Positions 35,327 to 43,463 of a DNA stretch of 64,000 bases are shown here, piece by piece; position 1 is the stretch's first letter; each line of letters begins with the position of its first letter. The notes under the pieces were generated by a model, which was not told the DNA's origin, did no database searches, and saw nothing but the letters and a program-made list of their open reading frames with translations. Origin of the DNA: Variovorax sp. UMC13 (GTDB taxonomy: Bacteria; Pseudomonadota; Gammaproteobacteria; Burkholderiales; Burkholderiaceae_C). Location: the NCBI RefSeq assembly GCF_014170375.1, contig NZ_LZZW01000036.1, positions 186,001-250,000 on the forward strand, given 5' to 3'. Position numbers and translations under genes: made by a program.

Positions 35327-36529
35327 ATGAACGCCGTCGCGCAACCCATCCGCCTGTTCGGAACCGCCTACGGACGCAAGCCCGCCACCCACGATGCGAC
35401 GCTGACCGAGGTCGGGCCGGGCACGCCCTGCGGCGAGTTCATGCGCCGCTACTGGCATCCCGTCGGATTGTCCGAGCGCGTGACCATGGAGCGGCCCGAG
35501 CGGGTGCGCATCCTGGGCGAAGACCTGATCCTGTTCCGCGACCGCAAGGGCCGCCCCGGCCTGCTGTACCCGCGCTGCGCCCACCGCGGCACCGACCTGT
35601 TCTTCGGCCGCATCGAGGACGAGGGCATCCGCTGCTGCTACCACGGCTGGCTGTTCAGCGTGGACGGCCAGTGCCTGGACCAGCCTTGCGAGAAGAACGG
35701 CGGCGAGCACCGCGGCAAGATCCGCCAGCCCTGGTACGCGGTGCAGGAGCGCTACGGCATCGTCTGGGCCTACATGGGCCCGCCCGAGAAGATGCCGCTG
35801 CTGCCGCGCTGGGACATCCTGGAGGACGTGGCGCCGGGCATGAAGCTGCACGTCACCCATTCCAGCCTCTACGCGGGCGGCGACGACGATGTCGAGCTGG
35901 TGCCCTGCAACTGGCTGCAGGAGTGGGAGAACGTGATGGACCCCTTCCACATCCCGGTGCTGCACACCTCCTTCAGCGGCGTGCAGTTCGTGCCCGAGAT
36001 GGGCGTGATGCCCGACGTGCAATGGGAATACACCGACACCGGCGTGCGCTACAGCGCCTACCGCAAGCTCGAGGACGGCCGCGAGGTCGACCGCGTGACG
36101 GCCGCCATGTTCCCCTACGTGCGCATGGTGCCGAACGTGCAGCTGCGGCACGGCGCGGCCTCGGGCGTGGGCTGGGTGGTGCCGGTGGACGACACCACCC
36201 TGCGCCTGTGCTTCGCGATGAAGATCCCCGAATCGGAGAACGCCCTGCCCCGCAGCCCCAACCTGCGCCCCTGGTCGAAGATGACGCCGGCCGAGCGCCA
36301 GCGCTTCCCCGGCGACTGGGAGGCCCAGGTCGGCCAGGGCCCGATCACGCTGCACGGCGAGGAGCACCTGGCCACCAGCGACAAGGGCGTGGGCATGCTG
36401 CGCCGAAGCCTGCTGCAGCAGATCAAGGCGGTGCAGCAGGGGCGCGACCCGGCCGGCGTGATCTTCGATCCGGCGCAGGAACTGGTGCGGGTCGAAGCCG
36501 GCAATTTCTTCCGCGACGTGGCCAAGTGA
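35327..36529 (+). CDS. Rieske non-heme iron oxygenase, alpha subunit
   Basis: Oxygenase component of 400 residues in the phthalate-4,5-dioxygenase-like group; it hydroxylates or demethylates an aromatic substrate with electrons from its reductase. Rieske ligands are C84, H86, C103 and H106 (CAHRG and CCYHGW). The catalytic iron site fits D205, H208 and H213 in NVMDPFHIPVLH. GAAGGAAG at 35311-35318 precedes the ATG at 35327. The reductase gene overlaps its stop. No beta subunit is present, as expected for an alpha3 enzyme. Confidence 0.92.
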   Translation: MNAVAQPIRLFGTAYGRKPATHDATLTEVGPGTPCGEFMRRYWHPVGLSERVTMERPERVRILGEDLILFRDRKGRPGLLYPRCAHRGTDLFFGRIEDEGIRCCYHGWLFSVDGQCLDQPCEKNGGEHRGKIRQPWYAVQERYGIVWAYMGPPEKMPLLPRWDILEDVAPGMKLHVTHSSLYAGGDDDVELVPCNWLQEWENVMDPFHIPVLHTSFSGVQFVPEMGVMPDVQWEYTDTGVRYSAYRKLEDGREVDRVTAAMFPYVRMVPNVQLRHGAASGVGWVVPVDDTTLRLCFAMKIPESENALPRSPNLRPWSKMTPAERQRFPGDWEAQVGQGPITLHGEEHLATSDKGVGMLRRSLLQQIKAVQQGRDPAGVIFDPAQELVRVEAGNFFRDVAK

Positions 36530-37482
36530 CCGGCCCGGCCCACACCGCGCGCGTCGGCCGTCGACTGCAGCTGGCCGCGCAGGCCTGGCTGTTCGAACTC
36601 GAGCCGGACCCGGCCTATCCCTTCGAGCAGGTGGCGCCCGGCGCGCACATCGACGTCGAGCTGCCCGGCGGCCTGGTGCGCCAGTACTCGCTGCTCACGC
36701 ACCTGGCCGAGCAGCCGCGGCGGCTGGTGATCGCGGTCAAGCGCGACGACCTGGGGCGCGGCGGTTCGCGCCAGCTGTGCGATGCGGTCGCGCCCGGTGC
36801 GCAGCTGGCGATCGGCGCGCCGCGCAACCACTTCGCGCTGCATGCGGACGACGCACCGGCCGTGCTGTTCGCGGGCGGCATCGGCATCACGCCGATCTGG
36901 TCGATGGTGCAGGCGCTGCGCCAGCGCGCCACGCCGTGGACGCTGCACTACGCCGCGCGCTCGCGCGCCGATGCGCTGCTGCTGGAGCGGCTGGCCGGCG
37001 AGCCGCAGGTCCACCTGCATTTCGACGACGCCTGCGACGGTCGGCCGATGGACATGGCGCGCCTCGTGCAGCAGGCACCGTCGAACGCGCACCTGTACTG
37101 CTGCGGCCCAGCGCCGATGCTCGATGCCTTCGAAGCGGCCTGCGGCGCGCGACCGTCCTCGCAGGTGCATCTGGAGCGCTTCAGTGCCGTCGTGCCGCCG
37201 GCACCGGCCACCGGCACGGTCTGCATGCTGCGCCTGGCGCGCACCGGCCTGGAACTGAAGGTGGAAGCCGGCGCCTCGATCCTCGAGACGCTGCGCGCGG
37301 CCGGCGTGGAGGTGGCTTCGTCGTGCGAACAGGGCATCTGCGGCGCCTGCGAGACGGCCGTGCTCGAAGGCGAGATCGAGCACCGCGACAGCATCCTGAG
37401 CCCATCGGAGCGGGCCGGCGGGCAGGTGATGATGATCTGCTGCTCGCTGGGCAAGGGCGAACGTCTGGTGCTGGACCTCTAG
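36526..37482 (+). CDS. VanB-type oxygenase reductase
   Basis: Electron-transfer partner of the Rieske oxygenase, 318 residues: a flavin (FMN) domain with RQYSLLTH near 46-53, an NAD-binding domain with LFAGGIGITPIWSM near 111-124, and a C-terminal plant-type [2Fe-2S] ferredoxin with C267, C272, C275 and C305 or C306 (CEQGICGAC). Domain order is that of phthalate dioxygenase reductase and VanB. GTG at 36526 overlaps the oxygenase stop (GTGA). Confidence 0.92.
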   Translation: MTGPAHTARVGRRLQLAAQAWLFELEPDPAYPFEQVAPGAHIDVELPGGLVRQYSLLTHLAEQPRRLVIAVKRDDLGRGGSRQLCDAVAPGAQLAIGAPRNHFALHADDAPAVLFAGGIGITPIWSMVQALRQRATPWTLHYAARSRADALLLERLAGEPQVHLHFDDACDGRPMDMARLVQQAPSNAHLYCCGPAPMLDAFEAACGARPSSQVHLERFSAVVPPAPATGTVCMLRLARTGLELKVEAGASILETLRAAGVEVASSCEQGICGACETAVLEGEIEHRDSILSPSERAGGQVMMICCSLGKGERLVLDL

Positions 37483-37615
37483 CGCGGGAGGACGACGGGG
37501 CCCGTGGCGGGCCCTATTGACGGCCGGGGTTTTTCCGCGACCATCGCGGCACCTGCATGCCGGGGCCGCCGTTCGCTGCGGCCCGCCCGCATGCCGGCGG
37601 AAGGAGAACCCTGTC

Positions 37616-38662
37616 ATGTCCGAGCGTGCCACTGCGTCCCCCCTGCACTTCGACACCGCCGCGCTGCCGCAGCGCGACCGTTTCGCGTTCTGGGCGGAGG
37701 AGCTCGGCGCCAAGGTCGGCTACACCGACTACGACAGCCCGGAGCGCAAGACCTTCTCGCAGCGGCTCACGATCATGGAGGTCGCGGGGCTGTCGCTGAT
37801 GCGCGCCAGCGGCAGTGCGGTCGACATCCATCGCAGCGTGCCGAGCGGCCTGAAGGAGGCCGACATCTATCCGCTGCACCTGCTGCTGAAGCTCGGCGGC
37901 GGGGCCACGCTCTGCGAGCAGCAGCGGCGTTCGACCATCGTCCAGCCCGACGAGTGCGTGCTCATCGATTCGGACCAGCCGCTGCGCCTGCGCTCGGTCG
38001 AGCGCACCGACTCGTGGATCATCGGCCTGTCGCGCCCGCTGATCGCGCGCTGGTTGCGCCCGACGGGCAGCCTGGCCGCGCTGCCGCTCCAGGCCCATGC
38101 CGGATGGGCGGGCGCGCTCTCGGGCTACCTGCGCGCGCTGCAGGCCGATCAGGTGGGACAGATCCACAGCCCGTTCGAGCAGGAACTCGTGGCGCAGCAC
38201 ATCATGTCGATGCTGTCCTTCGCGCTCTCCGAGGCGGGCGTGATGCCCGATCTGCAGTCGGTCACGGCGCGCGACCGCATCCTGCATGGCCGCATGTGCG
38301 AATGGATCCGCGAGAACTACGCCGACCCGGCATTGAGCGCGCAGAAGATGGCCGACCATTTTCAGGTCTCGCTGCGCCATGTGCACAAGGTCTTCGCCAT
38401 CGCCGGCCGGGGCACGACCTTCCTGGCCACGGTGCAGCGCCGGCGCCTCGACGAGGCCGTGCGCCTGTTGCGCACCGCCGATGTCACCGGCCTCTATGCC
38501 GCACAGATCGGCTACCGCTGCGGCTTCTCCGACCCCGCCCACTTCGGCCGGGTGTTCCGCCTGCGCTACGGCTGTTCGCCGCTCGAGTTCACGCGGGCCG
38601 AATCGAGCGCGCGCGGCGGGCGCGACGCGGGGCTTCTGCCGGTGCAGGCCGCGCTGCGCTGA
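37616..38662 (+). CDS. AraC family transcriptional regulator
   Basis: Regulator of 348 residues with an N-terminal AraC-binding-like domain (about 20-200) of the FeaR/NitR type and a C-terminal double helix-turn-helix (about 232-332; LSAQKMADHFQVSLRHVHKV and IGYRCGFSDPAHFGRVFR). AAGGAG at 37601-37606 precedes the ATG. It follows the Rieske-reductase pair in the same direction by 133 bases and may activate it; the gap holds no gene. It ends 3 bases from the convergent aminopeptidase gene. Confidence 0.88.
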   Translation: MSERATASPLHFDTAALPQRDRFAFWAEELGAKVGYTDYDSPERKTFSQRLTIMEVAGLSLMRASGSAVDIHRSVPSGLKEADIYPLHLLLKLGGGATLCEQQRRSTIVQPDECVLIDSDQPLRLRSVERTDSWIIGLSRPLIARWLRPTGSLAALPLQAHAGWAGALSGYLRALQADQVGQIHSPFEQELVAQHIMSMLSFALSEAGVMPDLQSVTARDRILHGRMCEWIRENYADPALSAQKMADHFQVSLRHVHKVFAIAGRGTTFLATVQRRRLDEAVRLLRTADVTGLYAAQIGYRCGFSDPAHFGRVFRLRYGCSPLEFTRAESSARGGRDAGLLPVQAALR

Positions 38663-38665
38663 GGC

Positions 38666-40054
38666 TCAACGCATCAGCGCTTCGATCTCGTCGCCGTCCA
38701 CCGGCACGTCGCGCGTGAGCAGCTCGCAGCCGTCGGCGGTGACGATCGCGTCGTCCTCGATGCGGATGCCGATGTGGTGGAACTGCTCGGGCACGCCCTC
38801 GCCCGGCCGCACGTAGATGCCGGGTTCGATGGTCAGCACCATGCCGGGCCGCAGGATGCGGCTCGGGCGGTTCTTCACCGTCTCGCCCGACAGCGGGTCT
38901 TTGCGCTCGCTCACTTCGCCGGCCTGCGTGGGCTCGACGTAGCTGCCGCAGTCGTGCACGTCCATGCCCATCCAGTGGCCGGTGCGGTGCATGTAGAAGG
39001 GGAAGTAGGCGCGCTGCTCGATCACGTCCTCCAGGCTGCCGACCTTGTTGGCGTCGAGCAGGCCCACGTCGAGCATGCCTTGCGCCAGCACCTTGACCGC
39101 GGCGTCGTGCGGATCGGTGAAGCGGTTGCCGGCCTTGGTCGCGGCCACCGCGGCGTACTGGCTCTGCAGCACGATGTCGTAGAGCGTGCGCTGCGGTCCG
39201 CTGAACTTGCCGTTGGCGGGGAAGGTGCGCGTGATGTCGCTGGCATAGCCGTCGAGCTCGCAGCCCGCATCGATCAGCACCAGCTCGCCGGCGCGCACCG
39301 GCGCCGCATCGGCGTGGTAGTGCAGCACGCAGGCGTTGGCGCCGGCGGCCACGATCGAGGCGTAGGCCGGGTACTGCGAACCGCCCATGCGGAACTCGTG
39401 CATCAGCTCGGCGTCGAGGTGGTACTCGCGCAGGTCGCGGCCCTCGCGCAGCATGCGGGCCGAGGTCTGCATCGCGCGCACGTGGGCTCGCGCGCTGATC
39501 CGGCCGGCGCGCCGCAGGATGTCGATCTCGTGGGCGTCCTTGACCAGCCGCATCTCGTCGAGCGGGCCGCAGAGGTCGCGCTGCGTCTCGGGGCACAGCG
39601 CGCCGAAGCGCACGCGCGCGCGCACGGAAGAAAGCCAGCCGTCGATGCGCGACTCCAGGCCCTTGTGGGTGGCGAAGGGGTACCAGACCGCGGACCGGTT
39701 CTCCAGCAGGCGCGGCAGCCGGGCGTCGAGCTCGGACACCGAGAAGGCCTCGTCCACGCCCAGGGCCTCGGGCGCGGCCTCGGGGCCGAGCCGGTGGCCG
39801 TCCCAGATCTCGCGTTCCAGGTCCTTGGGCGCGCAGAACAGCGTGCTGTGGCCGCTGCCGTCGAGCACCAGCCAGGCATTGGGCTCGGTGAAACCCGTCA
39901 GGTAATAGAAGTAGCTGTCGTGACGGTAGAGAAAGTCGCTGTCGCGATTTCGCGACCGTTCGGGCGCCGTCGGGATCACCGCGATGCCCGTGCTTCCAAG
40001 CTGGGCGGCCAGGCGCGCACGGCGCTCTGCATAGGGAGGACTGAAGGTCATCAT
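38666..40054 (-). CDS. pepP: Xaa-Pro aminopeptidase (aminopeptidase P)
   Basis: Dimetal exopeptidase of 462 residues that removes an N-terminal residue preceding proline. The creatinase-like N-domain (about 1-170) precedes the pita-bread catalytic domain. Metal ligands include D262 and D273 (IDAGCELDGYASDITRTF), a histidine in HRTGHWMGMDVHD, a glutamate in TIEPGIYV and a C-terminal glutamate. Two adjacent ATGs (40054 and 40051) can start it. The gene is monocistronic and divergent from the lipoprotein gene. Confidence 0.92.
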   Translation of the reverse strand: MMTFSPPYAERRARLAAQLGSTGIAVIPTAPERSRNRDSDFLYRHDSYFYYLTGFTEPNAWLVLDGSGHSTLFCAPKDLEREIWDGHRLGPEAAPEALGVDEAFSVSELDARLPRLLENRSAVWYPFATHKGLESRIDGWLSSVRARVRFGALCPETQRDLCGPLDEMRLVKDAHEIDILRRAGRISARAHVRAMQTSARMLREGRDLREYHLDAELMHEFRMGGSQYPAYASIVAAGANACVLHYHADAAPVRAGELVLIDAGCELDGYASDITRTFPANGKFSGPQRTLYDIVLQSQYAAVAATKAGNRFTDPHDAAVKVLAQGMLDVGLLDANKVGSLEDVIEQRAYFPFYMHRTGHWMGMDVHDCGSYVEPTQAGEVSERKDPLSGETVKNRPSRILRPGMVLTIEPGIYVRPGEGVPEQFHHIGIRIEDDAIVTADGCELLTRDVPVDGDEIEALMR

Positions 40055-40185
40055 CTCACGATGCTATACGTTTGTAACACCCCTTGTGGCATGGAAACCG
40101 CTTTCAGAAAAGGTTTGAAAGCCTCATTGCCACAAAGTCATCGCAGCCGCAAGATTGCAAGCCTGTCAATCAGAGGAACTCACCT

Positions 40186-42228
40186 GTGAATGTAGTAAAA
40201 AGTGCCGCTTTTGCGGTCTTGATTGCAGCGCTGGCTGCATGTGGAGGGGGCGGAGGCGGTGGTTCGTCGGCGGGCGGCGGCAATGCGGGCGTTGGTTCCG
40301 GCGACGTCAACGCCGGTGCGGGTGCCGGCAGCGGCAGCGCCGGCGGATCGCTCGGCAGCACCCCGGCCCAGGACGACATCGTCGACAGCGCGCGCAACGT
40401 CGTGCCGGCGGCCTACATGGCCATGGCGGCCCAGATGAGCAAGGCGGCCGGCCTGTCCTACCGCTACGGCCCGGACCCGGTCGCCTACGGCACCTCGGGC
40501 AATGGCGGCCGGCCCACGCTCAGCGATCGCGCCGACCAGTCCTACGACCCGATCTCCATCCGCCAGCCCAACGGCAACCGGGGCTGCGTGCCCGCGGCGC
40601 AGGGCGGCTACTGCGGCACCTGGCAGGTCGGCGGCCCGCTGGTCTCGGACCCGGGCGACTACTCGTCGAGCATCCTGCACGCGGCCTATGTGGCCGACAC
40701 CCCGGCCCAGAGCGTCGGCGTGGCCACGCTGCAGTCCATCAGCATGGGCCACAACACCTTCGCGCAGAAGCCCGAATCGAGCTGGACCACGGGCACCGCG
40801 AACAGCGGCACCAACGACCTCAATGCGCAGAGCTACGGCCAGTCCGCGCGCGACCCGGTGGCCGTCGGGCGCTGCTACCGCACCGGCTGGTGCACCACCA
40901 GCCTGATGGTGTTCCAGAACGGCCTGATCGGCACCGCCGGCAGCAACACCGCCAGCAACAAGACCACGGTCCAGCTGGCCGCGAACAAGGTGCCGACGGC
41001 CGTCTCGGTCACGCCGGGCGGCGAATTCGCGCTGGTGACCGTCTGGGACACGAGCCAGCCCGCGCGCCCGCGCGGCCAGATCGCGGTGATCGCGCTGGCC
41101 GGCCTGTGCGCCGGCTGTTCGCCCGACAACCCGGGCGGCTGGTACGACAACTGGGGTGAGTGGAAAGGCGTCTTCCCCGGCCTGCCCAACCTCGGCAACA
41201 TCAGCTACATGAAGGTGCTGGGCTATGTGGACCTGCCCGACGCGCTGCGCGCCCCGACCGAGATCTCGTCGTCGACGGGCATGGAGTTCGAGGGCTACCG
41301 CGTGCACACCGCCAACGGCGACCTGAGCAACTACTGGGCGCTGCCCCTGAGCGACGAGTCGATCCGCCGCAGCTTCTACAACGGCTACAACGCCAGCGCT
41401 TCGGCCACCGCCGGCGTGGCGGTGGTGGTGTCCAAGTCGGAGCAGCGCGCGGCCTTCATCGACCTGCGCCCGCTGTTCAACTTCTACCGCGAGAAGTACT
41501 TCAACGGCTCGCAGAGCGACTTCAACGCCATGGTCGCCGGCCGCGGCGCCGGTGCCAGCCAGTGGCCCTACACCTTCGACGCCGCCCCGGCCCAGAAGCC
41601 GGTGCTGATCAAGACCGAGGACTTCGCGGCCAAGCCGACGGCCGTCAACGTGCGCCTCAACGGTGCGGCCCGCGCCTTCATCGCGACGCAGGAAGGCCAG
41701 CTGCACATCTACGACCTGGGCAACTACCTGCGTGCCTCGAGCGGTGGCGCGGCCTCGGAGATCGTGCGCCGCGGCGGCGTGAGCGTGGGCCGCAACCCGA
41801 CCCACATCGCCTACGTCAAGCCGCACGGCAACGCGAACACCCGCACCATCTACACCCAGGGCTACGACCGGGAGGTGATCGTCACCTCGCGCGGCGACCG
41901 CCGCCTCGAGTGGGTGCAGTTCGCCGGCGACTTCAACAGCGCCAGCGTGCGAAAGACGCTCAGCGACACCCGCCTGGTCGACCCGATCGCGAGCGAGGAC
42001 GCCGAGAACCACGGCACCGAGTCCTATGTGGTGTCGGTGGCCGACTTCGGCGGCAAGAAGATGAGCAACTACCGCTACGGGCCGGTGATCTTCTGGACCA
42101 ACCAGCGCTCCGACTGGACCTGCCAGCCGCCCAACGGCTGCCCGACCCTGGGCGGCGACGCCGAATTCGGCGGCAGCTACGCGCTGCCGGGCAAGCCCTT
42201 CCAGGTGGGCGGCTCGAACATCCCCTGA
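40186..42228 (+). CDS. large lipoprotein of unknown function
   Basis: I do not recognise a named family. The 680-residue product starts with GTG at 40186, 8 bases after GAGGAA, and has a lipoprotein signal ending LAALAAC (C17) followed by seven glycines and a Gly/Ala/Ser-rich linker to about residue 65. The mature part is rich in short beta-strand-like repeats such as VSVTPGGEFALVTVWD and ARAFIATQEGQLHIYDL, which suggests a beta-propeller. Paired cysteines occur near 131-144 and 307-311. It is probably a surface or periplasmic protein. The 131-base gap before it contains the promoters for it and pepP. Confidence 0.75.
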   Translation: MNVVKSAAFAVLIAALAACGGGGGGGSSAGGGNAGVGSGDVNAGAGAGSGSAGGSLGSTPAQDDIVDSARNVVPAAYMAMAAQMSKAAGLSYRYGPDPVAYGTSGNGGRPTLSDRADQSYDPISIRQPNGNRGCVPAAQGGYCGTWQVGGPLVSDPGDYSSSILHAAYVADTPAQSVGVATLQSISMGHNTFAQKPESSWTTGTANSGTNDLNAQSYGQSARDPVAVGRCYRTGWCTTSLMVFQNGLIGTAGSNTASNKTTVQLAANKVPTAVSVTPGGEFALVTVWDTSQPARPRGQIAVIALAGLCAGCSPDNPGGWYDNWGEWKGVFPGLPNLGNISYMKVLGYVDLPDALRAPTEISSSTGMEFEGYRVHTANGDLSNYWALPLSDESIRRSFYNGYNASASATAGVAVVVSKSEQRAAFIDLRPLFNFYREKYFNGSQSDFNAMVAGRGAGASQWPYTFDAAPAQKPVLIKTEDFAAKPTAVNVRLNGAARAFIATQEGQLHIYDLGNYLRASSGGAASEIVRRGGVSVGRNPTHIAYVKPHGNANTRTIYTQGYDREVIVTSRGDRRLEWVQFAGDFNSASVRKTLSDTRLVDPIASEDAENHGTESYVVSVADFGGKKMSNYRYGPVIFWTNQRSDWTCQPPNGCPTLGGDAEFGGSYALPGKPFQVGGSNIP

Positions 42229-42247
42229 CCAGGGAAGCCCCTGCGGC

Positions 42248-42958
42248 TCAGGTGGCGTTCAGCGCCGCCAGCCGCTCGGGGGTGCCCACATCGGTCCACC
42301 GGCCCAGGTAGCGTTCCGCGCTCACCTGGGCCTTTTTCATGGCGCCGCGCAGCAGCGGCGCGAGCGCGGCGCGCTCGCCTTGCGGGTTGCCGGGCGCGAT
42401 GGCGCACAGCGGCGGCGCGAAGAAGGCCGCGCGGTAGAGCGCGAAGGTGGAGAAGGTCAGGCGTTCGGGCGCCTCGTCGAGCGCCAGGCCCTCGGCCGAG
42501 ATGCCGAAGTCGCCCCTGGGGTTGTGGGCCGGGTTCGGCACCAGCCACAGGTGGGCCAGCTTGCCGCTGGCGACGAAGCGATCGACCGCGGCCTGCGTGA
42601 AGGCGAAGTCCGGCGCGTGGATGTCGCCCGCCACCACCCAGAACACCTCGCCCAGCAGCGGCAGCGCGCGCACGATGCCGCCGGCCGTCTCCAGCGCGTC
42701 GCCGAAGTCGCGGCCCTCGTGCGAGTAGGCGATGGAACGCCCCGCGGCGTGGCCGTCGCCGAAGCGGGCCTCGATCTGCTCGCCCAGCCAGGCCGTGTTG
42801 ACCACCAGCGAGCTGAAGCCGCCGGCCGCCAGCGCGTCCATGGGCCACTGCATCAGCGGCTTGCCATGCACCGTGAGCAGCGGCTTGGGCGTGTGGTCGG
42901 TCAGCGGCCGCATGCGTTCGCCGCGGCCGGCGGCCAGCACCATGGCGCGGGTGCTCAT
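42248..42958 (-). CDS. murU: MurNAc-1-phosphate uridylyltransferase MurU
   Basis: Nucleotidyltransferase of 236 residues that makes UDP-MurNAc from MurNAc-1-phosphate in cell-wall recycling. The N-terminal signature VLAAGRGERMRPLTDHTPKP runs from residue 7 and lysine in TPKP binds the sugar phosphate; ETAGGI near 90-95 and the C-terminal RWTDVGTPERLA match MurU. Its ATG overlaps the speD stop. The kinase that should feed it (amgK) is at 12270-13361, not next to it. A related hexose-1-phosphate transferase is the main alternative. Confidence 0.82.
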   Translation of the reverse strand: MSTRAMVLAAGRGERMRPLTDHTPKPLLTVHGKPLMQWPMDALAAGGFSSLVVNTAWLGEQIEARFGDGHAAGRSIAYSHEGRDFGDALETAGGIVRALPLLGEVFWVVAGDIHAPDFAFTQAAVDRFVASGKLAHLWLVPNPAHNPRGDFGISAEGLALDEAPERLTFSTFALYRAAFFAPPLCAIAPGNPQGERAALAPLLRGAMKKAQVSAERYLGRWTDVGTPERLAALNAT

Positions 42959-43347
42959 GCGCGCGCCACCTCGGGCCCCGCGCCGCGCACCAGCGCATGG
43001 CGCTCCACGCGTTGCGGCTCGAACAGCGCCAGCAGCGTGTCCATCAGCGCCTGGGCCTTGGCCGAGTGGTCGGCACCGAAGTTGCACACGTAGACGTCGA
43101 GGGTCGCGCCGCGCCGTTCGGGCCAGGTGTGGACGCACAGGTGCGATTCGGCCAGCAGCACCGTGGCCGTGACGCCGCCAGGCCCTTCGGCGGTGGCGGG
43201 AAAGGCATGGACCAGCTGGCCCACGGCCTGCAGGCCGGCCTCGCGCACCGCGCGGGCGCAGCGTTCGCCCAGCAGCGGCGCATCGGTGAGCCACGGTGCG
43301 GCGCAGCGGCAGTCGTGGAGATCGGCGGTGAGGTGCAGCCCTTGCAT
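42955..43347 (-). CDS. speD: S-adenosylmethionine decarboxylase-like protein (SpeD)
   Basis: Class 1b AdoMet decarboxylases self-cleave to form a pyruvoyl group and make the aminopropyl donor for spermidine. The 130-residue protein has the cleavage motif LAESHLCVHTWPE (E67-S68, with H73) and the following cysteine C88 in DVYVCNF, all expected for activity. The neighbour in the operon is murU, not a spermidine synthase; a synthase-like gene lies at 24900. Chain length matches bacterial class 1b enzymes. Confidence 0.88.
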   Translation of the reverse strand: MQGLHLTADLHDCRCAAPWLTDAPLLGERCARAVREAGLQAVGQLVHAFPATAEGPGGVTATVLLAESHLCVHTWPERRGATLDVYVCNFGADHSAKAQALMDTLLALFEPQRVERHALVRGAGPEVARA

Positions 43348-43463
43348 AGGCCTGCGACTCTAGCAGCGGGCCGGGGCATGCAGGCCCCGGACACGACCCC
43401 CTCATCCCCGCCCGCTAAAATTGCGGGTTCTCCCCAACACCACACCCCCAGAAAGCCTCACTG

